A DNA stretch of 5,563 nucleotides, from NCBI GenBank assembly GCA_030697085.1, contig JAUYQT010000018.1, forward strand, positions 1 through 5,563, in the 5' to 3' direction. Shown here piece after piece: positions 1 to 5,563 of this stretch. Made by a program: the position numbers and the translations under genes. Below the pieces are notes generated by a model that did no database searches, had not been told where the DNA came from, and saw only the letters and a program-made list of their open reading frames with translations. Within the stretch, counting starts at the first letter, position 1. The number at the start of each line of letters is the position of its first letter. This DNA comes from Azonexus sp. GTDB taxonomy: Bacteria > Pseudomonadota > Gammaproteobacteria > Burkholderiales > Rhodocyclaceae.

Positions 1-302
1 TTGCCGGCGATGCGGTAAGCCGTCGATCCGATCCAGACCTCGGCCCGGCCGCGCCAGTCGGTATCGAGGATTGCTCCGCTGCTGATCGGCCAGTTAACGC
101 TGGCCGCGCTGCGTTCAGTGTTGCCCCCCAAGGGCTCTTCATGCGGGCTGCGGTCAACGCGAAAATTGACCTCATTTTCAATATGCGCCAGACGCCCAAC
201 CCGGCCAGGTGGATCGGCCAGCGCCAGTGTCGGTAATAGCGTGAGGAGGAAGATGAGCGGCCCCAGAGAGCGGCGGAAGAGGGGGCGGAGAAATCGGGAC
301 AT
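1..302 (-). CDS. Exported DUF6600/FecR-domain-like protein, N-terminal part (runs off left edge)
   Basis: This gene starts at the ATG complementary to 300-302 and stays open for 100 codons to the window edge, so the C-terminus is missing. The start is backed by a GGAG Shine-Dalgarno (complement of 309-312), six bases upstream. Residues 1-29 form a clear Sec signal peptide: an Arg-rich start (RFLRPLFRR), a hydrophobic stretch (about 14-28) and a signal peptidase I site after ALA at 27-29. The mature protein opens with DPPGRVGRLAHIENEVNFR, followed by NWPISSG (about 72-78) and RAEVWIGSTAYRI (about 86-98). This pattern (PPGRVGRL, a W/N-P-I-x-x-G segment, then a xAE-x-x-IGS strand) matches the start of DUF6600/FecR-like periplasmic proteins as I know them. 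Family members are predicted to be periplasmic or surface proteins of unknown biochemical role; no function can be given here. The family call is by eye, with moderate confidence; the reading frame and signal peptide are more certain. Confidence 0.8.
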   Translation of the reverse strand, partial: MSRFLRPLFRRSLGPLIFLLTLLPTLALADPPGRVGRLAHIENEVNFRVDRSPHEEPLGGNTERSAASVNWPISSGAILDTDWRGRAEVWIGSTAYRIAG

Positions 303-304
303 CG

Positions 305-318
305 TGAACTCCAGTTCA
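305..318. repeat. Inverted repeat over the ribosome-binding site of the FecR-like gene
   Basis: The sequence TGAACTCCAGTTCA consists of two perfect 6-bp arms (TGAACT and AGTTCA) around a 2-base centre. On the minus-strand mRNA it reads UGAACUGGAGUUCA, which could fold as a 5-bp stem with a UGGA loop. The GGAG ribosome-binding site then lies partly in the loop and partly in the stem. It could be a weak translational hairpin, an operator, or chance. Confidence 0.5.
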
Positions 319-489
319 AACAAGCCTATAAATGGGGCATTCCATAAGCAAGTAACGCACATTAAGGCCAAAGGATGCACTCATTCAGTGAGCAATGGTT
401 TCAAAATGTTGCTGGCTGGATGTGCCGTTCCCTTCCTGTTTTTCGGCACGCAATGTTGTGGCGGCGCGGCAGCCCGGCTGTTTCCGCCT

Positions 490-502
490 TTGTCAATGAC
501 AA
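490..502. promoter_or_regulatory. 13-bp palindrome just upstream of the icd -35 box, candidate operator
   Basis: TTGTCAATGACAA is a perfect inverted repeat (TTGTCA / TGACAA) with one central base. It ends seven bases before the icd -35 hexamer, so it is centred near -48 from the predicted transcription start. A site there could bind an activator touching RNA polymerase, or a repressor. The TTGTC-N3-GACAA shape loosely recalls operators of GntR-type regulators, but the spacing does not match the classic FadR-subfamily consensus, so I name no regulator. Confidence 0.4.
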
Positions 503-508
503 CTGCCG

Positions 509-537
509 TTGACTGTGATCTGGCAGGCTAGGATACT
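509..537 (+). promoter_or_regulatory. Sigma70-type promoter of icd
   Basis: A -35 hexamer TTGACT (509-514, 5 of 6 consensus bases) is followed after exactly 17 bp by a -10 hexamer GATACT (532-537, 4 of 6). Transcription would start near 543-545, giving an icd leader of roughly 70 bases. It is the best housekeeping promoter match in the window and points toward the adjacent icd gene. The start site is inferred from hexamer position only. Confidence 0.65.
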
Positions 538-545
538 TGGAGGCT

Positions 546-561
546 CGCCATAATTATGGCG
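546..561. promoter_or_regulatory. 16-bp perfect palindrome at the icd transcription start, candidate operator
   Basis: CGCCATAATTATGGCG equals its own reverse complement over all 16 bases. It begins nine bases after the -10 hexamer, so it covers roughly +2 to +18 of the predicted icd transcript. A perfect palindrome with no loop is more typical of a dimeric protein-binding site than of an RNA hairpin, and this position would suit a repressor. The bound protein is unknown. Confidence 0.45.
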
Positions 562-604
562 GCTAGTGGGGGCTGATGTTTGGCCCGGAAAATCAAATAA
601 AACC

Positions 605-610
605 GAGGGG
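605..610 (+). promoter_or_regulatory. Ribosome-binding site fixing the icd start
   Basis: GAGGGG lies six bases before the ATG at 617. An in-frame GTG at 566 would add 17 residues, but it falls within the predicted leader just after the palindrome, and those residues (including [12 protein letters not shown]) do not resemble the family N-terminus. The ATG at 617 gives [17 protein letters not shown], which matches the usual start of monomeric isocitrate dehydrogenases. Confidence 0.75.
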
Positions 611-616
611 ATACTT

Positions 617-2854
617 ATGGTTGCAGCGAAATCGAAGATCATTTACACACTCACGGATGAGGCGCCGCTGCTGGCAACCTGTGCCTTTTTGCCGATCGTT
701 CGGGCGTTCACCGCGCCGGCCGATATCGAGATCGAGAAGGCCGACATTTCGGTTTCCGCCCGTATCCTGGCTGAATTCCCGGATTTCCTGAGCGACGAAC
801 AGAAAGTTCCGAACACGCTGGCCGAGTTGGGTCGCCTGACTCTGCTGCCCGAGACCAACATCATCAAGCTGCCGAATATCAGCGCTTCGTTGCCGCAACT
901 GACCGCTGCGATCAAGGAACTGCAATTGCGCGGCTTCAAGATTCCTGATTTTCCGGAAAATCCGAAGACTGACGAAGAAAAATCAATCAAGACCCGTTAC
1001 TCCAAGTGTCTGGGTAGCTCGGTCAATCCGGTGCTGCGCGAAGGCAACTCAGACCGCCGCGCGCCGCTGGCCGTCAAGCGTTATGCCCGCAAGAACCCGC
1101 ACTCGATGGGCAAATGGAGCATGGCATCGCGCACCCACGTCGCGCACATGACGCATGGCGACTTCTATCACGGTGAAAAGTCGCTGACGCTGGACAAGGC
1201 GCGTGACGTCAAGATGGAACTGCTCACCAAGAGTGGCAAAACCCTGGTGCTGAAGCCGAAACTTTCCCTGATTGCCGGCGAAATCATCGACTCGATGTAC
1301 ATGAGCAAGAAAGCGCTTTGTGAATTCTACGAAGCCCAGCTGGAAGATGCCCGCGAAACCGGCGTGATGTTCTCGCTGCACGTCAAGGCGACGATGATGA
1401 AGGTCTCGCACCCAATCGTCTTCGGCCACTGCGTCCGGATTTACTACAAGGAAGCTTTCGAGAAGCATGCTGCCTTGTTCGAGGAATTGGGCGTCAATGT
1501 CAATAACGGCATGTCCAACCTCTACGACAAGATCGCCAAGCTGCCGGAATCGAAGCGTGAAGAAATCGAGCGCGACCTGCATGCCTGCCACGAGCATCGC
1601 CCGGAACTGGCAATGGTTGATTCGGCCAAGGGCATCACCAACTTTCACTCGCCCAGCGAGGTGATCGTTGATGCCTCGATGCCGGCGATGATTCGCATCG
1701 GCGGCAAGATGTGGGGTTCGGATGGCAAGCCGAAGGACACCAAGGCAGTCATGCCGGAATCCACCTTCGCCCGTATTTATCAGGAGATGATCAACTTCTG
1801 CAAGACCAACGGCAACTTCGATCCGGTGACCATGGGTACCGTGCCGAACGTCGGTCTGATGGCGCAGCAGGCTGAAGAGTATGGTTCGCACGACAAGACT
1901 TTTGAAATTCCTGAAGACGGCATCGCCAACATCACCGACCTCGCCACTGGCGAAGTTTTGCTGACCCAGAACGTTGAAGCTGGCGATATCTGGCGCGCCT
2001 GCCAGGTCAAGGATGCACCGATCCGCGACTGGGTCAAGCTGGCCGTTACCCGCGCCCGCAACTCCGGCACGCCGGCGATTTTCTGGCTCGACCCGTACCG
2101 TCCGCACGAAGCCGAACTGATCAAGAAGGTTGAAACCTACCTGAAGGATCACGACACCACCGGTCTCGAGATTCAGCACATGTCGCAGGTCCGTGCCATG
2201 CGTTACACGCTGGAGCGCGTCATTCGCGGTCTGGACACCATTTCGGTGACCGGAAACATCCTGCGCGATTACCTGACCGACCTCTTCCCGATCATGGAAC
2301 TCGGTACCAGCGCCAAGATGCTCTCCATCGTGCCGTTGATGGCCGGTGGCGGCATGTACGAAACAGGTGCCGGCGGTTCGGCACCGAAGCACGTCAAGCA
2401 ACTGGTTGAAGAAAATCACCTGCGTTGGGATTCGCTCGGCGAGTTCCTGGCGCTGGCAGCTTCGCTCGAAGAGTTGGGCATCAAGACCGGTAACAATAAA
2501 GCCAAGATTCTGGCCAAGACGCTGGATGACGCAACCGGCAAGCTGCTCGACAATAACAAGTCGCCCTCGCCGCGTACCGGTGAGCTGGATAACCGTGGCA
2601 GCCAGTTCTATTTGGCGATGTACTGGGCGCAGGCACTGGCCGCGCAGACGGAAGACCAGGCCATGCAGGCACATTTTGCCCCGCTGGCCAAGGCGCTGAC
2701 CGAAAACGAGGCGAATATCACCGATGAACTCAAGGCAGTGCAAGGCAAGCCAGTCGATATCGGCGGTTACTACCTGGCTGAATCCGAGAAGTGCAAGGCG
2801 GTTATGCGGCCGAGCGCAACGCTTAATGCCGTGTTGAAAGCAGCCAGGGTCTGA
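617..2854 (+). CDS. icd: Monomeric NADP-dependent isocitrate dehydrogenase
   Basis: This 745-residue cytoplasmic enzyme (EC 1.1.1.42) oxidatively decarboxylates isocitrate to 2-oxoglutarate and makes NADPH in the TCA cycle. It belongs to the roughly 740-residue monomeric type known from Azotobacter vinelandii and Corynebacterium, not the homodimeric type, and appears full length. The substrate motif [16 protein letters not shown] is at 133-148, where Ser134, Asn137, Arg141 and Arg147 line up with Ser132, Asn135, Arg139 and Arg145 of the Azotobacter enzyme. Lys257, Asp352 and Tyr422 fit Lys255, Asp350 and Tyr420. The second active-site segment, [10 protein letters not shown] (546-555), supplies Arg550, Asp551 and Asp555. 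His592 and Arg603 occupy the expected NADP 2'-phosphate positions, with a further basic motif [10 protein letters not shown] near 652-661. These alignments are from memory of the family. The gene is monocistronic, with its own promoter at 509-537 and a terminator at 2887-2935. No key residue is missing. It is sometimes annotated icd2 or idh. Confidence 0.97.
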   Translation: MVAAKSKIIYTLTDEAPLLATCAFLPIVRAFTAPADIEIEKADISVSARILAEFPDFLSDEQKVPNTLAELGRLTLLPETNIIKLPNISASLPQLTAAIKELQLRGFKIPDFPENPKTDEEKSIKTRYSKCLGSSVNPVLREGNSDRRAPLAVKRYARKNPHSMGKWSMASRTHVAHMTHGDFYHGEKSLTLDKARDVKMELLTKSGKTLVLKPKLSLIAGEIIDSMYMSKKALCEFYEAQLEDARETGVMFSLHVKATMMKVSHPIVFGHCVRIYYKEAFEKHAALFEELGVNVNNGMSNLYDKIAKLPESKREEIERDLHACHEHRPELAMVDSAKGITNFHSPSEVIVDASMPAMIRIGGKMWGSDGKPKDTKAVMPESTFARIYQEMINFCKTNGNFDPVTMGTVPNVGLMAQQAEEYGSHDKTFEIPEDGIANITDLATGEVLLTQNVEAGDIWRACQVKDAPIRDWVKLAVTRARNSGTPAIFWLDPYRPHEAELIKKVETYLKDHDTTGLEIQHMSQVRAMRYTLERVIRGLDTISVTGNILRDYLTDLFPIMELGTSAKMLSIVPLMAGGGMYETGAGGSAPKHVKQLVEENHLRWDSLGEFLALAASLEELGIKTGNNKAKILAKTLDDATGKLLDNNKSPSPRTGELDNRGSQFYLAMYWAQALAAQTEDQAMQAHFAPLAKALTENEANITDELKAVQGKPVDIGGYYLAESEKCKAVMRPSATLNAVLKAARV

Positions 2855-2886
2855 TCGTTGGTTAATTAATAAACCCGTCGTTCGGT

Positions 2887-2935
2887 AAAAAAGAGCCGAC
2901 CAACCAGGTAACTGGTTGGTCGGCTCTTCGCTTTT
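2887..2935. terminator. Bidirectional intrinsic terminator between icd and fghA
   Basis: A perfect 17-bp stem has arms AAGAGCCGACCAACCAG (2891-2907) and its complement (2912-2928) around a GTAA loop, a GNRA-type tetraloop in the plus transcript. On the plus strand it is followed by CGCTTTT (2929-2935), ending icd 36 bp after its stop codon. Read on the minus strand, six A's (2887-2892) become a run of six T's directly after the stem, making a stronger terminator for the adhC-fghA operon, about 60 bp after the fghA stop. It therefore insulates two convergent units. The rest of the 2855-2988 gap holds nothing else recognisable. Confidence 0.93.
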
Positions 2936-2988
2936 ATGCGTCCAAATTTTTCGCTTTGCCGATCAGCCACCGCGAACTGGCCTGTTGT

Positions 2989-3858
2989 TTAAACGTTATT
3001 GCTGATTGCATCCTTACTGCGTAGCGTCTGCGCATGGTGCCGCAGGTGGTCTTCGATAAAGCTGGCGATGAAATAATAGCTGTGGTCATAACCGGCTTGC
3101 CGGCGCAGCGTCAGCGGATGTTTTGCGGCTGCGGCGGCGGCTTGCAGCGTTTCCGGCTTCAGTTGTGTGACGAGAAAGTTATCACGGTCGCCTTGGTCGA
3201 TCAACATGGGCAGTTTTTCCTCGGCGTCAGCAAGCAGCAGGCTGGCGTCCCATTCGCGCCAGTGCGAACGATCTTCACCCAGGTAGCGGGAAAAGGCCTT
3301 TTCACCCCACGGCGCGTTGATCGGGTTGCAGATTGGTGCGAAGGCGGAGAGCGACTGATAGCGCCCCGGATTGCGCAGGGCGCAGACCAAGGCGCCATGG
3401 CCGCCCATTGAATGGCCGCTGATGCCGCGTTTTTCGGAAACCGGAAAATTGGCTTCGATTAAGGCAGGCAGCTCGTGCACGACGTAGTCGTGCATCCGAT
3501 AGTGGGTTGCCCACGGTGCTTGTGTGGCATTCAGATAAAAGCCGGCGCCGTGGCCGAAATCCCAGCCGCCATCCGGGTCACCGGGGACGCCGGCGCCGCG
3601 CGGGCTGGTGTCGGGGGCGACGATGATCAGGCCAAGTTCGGCTGCGCTGCGCTGGGCGCCCGCTTTTTGCATGAAGTTTTCATCCGTGCAACTGAGGCCG
3701 GAGAGCCAGTAGAGTACAGGCAGTTTTTCCCCTTGTTCGATCTGTGGTGGCAAGTAAACCGAGAATGCCATGTCGCAGTTGAGTGTGCTGGAAGGGTGGC
3801 GGTAGCGTTTGAGCCAGCCGCCAAAGTTTTTCTGGCAGGCAATATTTTCAAGCGTCAT
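2989..3858 (-). CDS. fghA: S-formylglutathione hydrolase
   Basis: This 289-residue cytoplasmic serine hydrolase of the esterase D family (EC 3.1.2.12) cleaves S-formylglutathione to formate and glutathione, the last step of glutathione-dependent formaldehyde removal. Family signatures are [14 protein letters not shown] (49-62), the APDTSPRG segment (81-88), and the nucleophile elbow [10 protein letters not shown] (148-157) with catalytic Ser150. Asp226 in DQGDRDNFL (221-229) and His259 in GYDHSYYF (256-263) complete the triad. No signal peptide is present. The length is slightly above the usual 275-285 because of a polar C-terminal tail (about 274-289). The gene follows adhC by only 14 bp and very likely shares its transcript. 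The start at 3858 matches the family N-terminus, although its ribosome-binding site is weak (GGGA, about nine bases upstream), which suits translation coupled to adhC. The symbol frmB/yeiG is used in enterobacteria. Confidence 0.96.
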   Translation of the reverse strand: MTLENIACQKNFGGWLKRYRHPSSTLNCDMAFSVYLPPQIEQGEKLPVLYWLSGLSCTDENFMQKAGAQRSAAELGLIIVAPDTSPRGAGVPGDPDGGWDFGHGAGFYLNATQAPWATHYRMHDYVVHELPALIEANFPVSEKRGISGHSMGGHGALVCALRNPGRYQSLSAFAPICNPINAPWGEKAFSRYLGEDRSHWREWDASLLLADAEEKLPMLIDQGDRDNFLVTQLKPETLQAAAAAAKHPLTLRRQAGYDHSYYFIASFIEDHLRHHAQTLRSKDAISNNV

Positions 3859-3872
3859 CAGTTTTTTCCCGC

Positions 3873-5117
<1,245 letters not shown>

Positions 5118-5563
5118 ATGAGTCGTTGGGTGGGTCTGGATGAATTTGTCGCAGTTGCCGAGTGTGGGAGCTTTTCCCGGGCGGCCGAGCGCCTGCGTCT
5201 TTCTTCGTCTCATGTCAGTCGGCAAGTTGCCTTGCTGGAAGATCGCTTGCAGGCCCGCTTGCTTTACCGGACGACCCGTCGTGTCTCGTTGACCGAAGCC
5301 GGGCAGACATTTTTTGCCCGTTGTCAGCGGCTGATTGAAGAGCGCGATGAGGCATTCCTGACCATGGGCGATTTGCAGAGTGCGCCGACCGGTTTGCTGC
5401 GCATGACCGCGGCGGTGGCATACGGCGAGCGCTTTATTGTGCCGATCGTCAACGACTTCATGGCGCAGCATCCGCTTCTCAAGCTCGAGATCGAACTGAC
5501 TAATCGCACCCTGGATATGGTGCATGAGGGTTTCGATCTGGCGATTCGCCTCGGCCGCCTCAA
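5118..5563 (+). CDS. LysR-family transcriptional regulator, N-terminal half (runs off right edge)
   Basis: The gene opens at ATG 5118 with a GGAAG ribosome-binding site (5105-5109) eight bases before it, and stays open for 148 codons to the window end. Residues 1-60 form a typical LysR winged helix-turn-helix: FVAVAECGSFSRAAERL (10-26), SSSHVSRQVALLEDRL (29-44), then LLYRTTRRVSLTEAG (48-62). A linker helix (about 63-88) and the start of the effector-binding domain follow (TGLLRMTA at 91-98, FDLAIRLGRL at 139-148), resembling the CrgA-like subgroup. The gene is divergent from adhC-fghA, the usual place for a LysR protein controlling its neighbour. A LysR regulator in the same arrangement beside adhC-fghA in Pseudomonas aeruginosa (GfnR, PA3630) is reported to respond to formaldehyde. 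By analogy this protein probably activates adhC-fghA; that role and its ligand (perhaps a glutathione adduct) are inferred. The ligand-binding domain is mostly outside the window. Confidence 0.95.
   Translation, partial: MSRWVGLDEFVAVAECGSFSRAAERLRLSSSHVSRQVALLEDRLQARLLYRTTRRVSLTEAGQTFFARCQRLIEERDEAFLTMGDLQSAPTGLLRMTAAVAYGERFIVPIVNDFMAQHPLLKLEIELTNRTLDMVHEGFDLAIRLGRL

Larger units (their letters stand above)
303..616. other. Divergent intergenic region between the FecR-like gene and icd
   Basis: These 314 bp contain no convincing gene. An open frame crossing the region (118-531, plus) is the reverse shadow of the signal-peptide gene and has no family resemblance. The right-hand third carries the icd promoter, two palindromes and the icd leader, listed separately. 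The middle has two possible hairpins: GTGCCG at 422-427 with CGGCAC at 444-449 (16-base loop), and GGCGG at 460-464 with CCGCC at 484-488. Both have short stems, and neither ends in a proper T-run. A leftward promoter for the FecR-like gene must lie between about 320 and 420, but I found only weak -10-like hexamers there, such as the complement of the TATAAA-rich patch near 326-333. Confidence 0.6.

Noticed and set aside
354..374. Possible sigma54 (-24/-12) promoter for the FecR-like gene on the minus strand (TGGC...TGC)
   Set aside because: The spacing between the GG and GC elements is 9 instead of the required 10 bases, and the rest of the consensus is absent.
422..488. Possible small RNA or terminator hairpins in the left intergenic region
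   Set aside because: The stems are only 5-6 bp with long loops, no T-run follows, and there is no promoter before them on the plus strand.
118..531. A 137-codon plus-strand open frame across the left intergenic region
   Set aside because: Its first part is the shadow of the FecR-like gene, it has no plausible ribosome-binding site, and the protein is compositionally odd with no family features. It also crosses the icd -35 box.
576..791. A small ORF starting in the icd leader (71 codons), as a possible leader peptide
   Set aside because: It overlaps icd out of frame for most of its length, is Arg/Pro-rich like a frame-shifted read of icd, and its G-run is only three bases from the ATG.
1049..2743. 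A 564-codon open frame on the minus strand, antisense to icd
   Set aside because: It lies wholly inside icd, shows no recognisable domain, and is typical of a reverse-strand shadow in GC-rich coding DNA. The icd product has all its catalytic residues.

Overview
The window looks like a piece of a GC-rich proteobacterial chromosome. The protein types and gene neighbourhood (monomeric NADP-isocitrate dehydrogenase, glutathione-dependent formaldehyde oxidation with a divergent LysR regulator, and a DUF6600/FecR-like secreted protein) suggest a betaproteobacterium, perhaps Rhodocyclales (Dechloromonas/Azonexus-like). That placement is inferred from protein style, not from a search.

Layout, left to right. 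Positions 1-302 (minus) hold the first 100 codons of an exported DUF6600/FecR-like protein that runs off the left edge. A gap of about 314 bp (303-616) separates it from the divergent icd gene (617-2854, plus), a complete monomeric isocitrate dehydrogenase of 745 residues. The gap contains a good sigma70-type promoter for icd (509-537), flanked by two near-perfect or perfect palindromes. A strong hairpin with an A-run on one side and a T-run on the other (2887-2935) lies between icd and the convergent operon and can end transcription from both sides. On the minus strand, adhC (3873-4988) and fghA (2989-3858) are 14 bp apart and form a formaldehyde-detoxification operon. Upstream of adhC, and divergent from it, a LysR-type regulator starts at 5118 and runs off the right edge (148 codons present). 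Their 129-bp shared intergenic region is AT-rich and contains overlapping -10 elements and alternating GAAT/ATTC half-sites.

How the genes work together. Formaldehyde reacts with glutathione to give S-hydroxymethylglutathione. AdhC oxidises this with NAD+ to S-formylglutathione, and FghA hydrolyses that to formate and free glutathione. The LysR protein is the likely local regulator of adhC-fghA. Icd is a TCA-cycle enzyme and NADPH source; its position beside the operon need not be functional, since it is transcribed convergently and separated by a terminator.

This is mostly ordinary core metabolism. I see no mobile element, CRISPR array, tRNA or rRNA, and no convincing undescribed system. 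The points worth a second look are the palindromes around the icd promoter, the inverted repeat over the ribosome-binding site of the FecR-like gene, and the compact divergent adhC/lysR control region.
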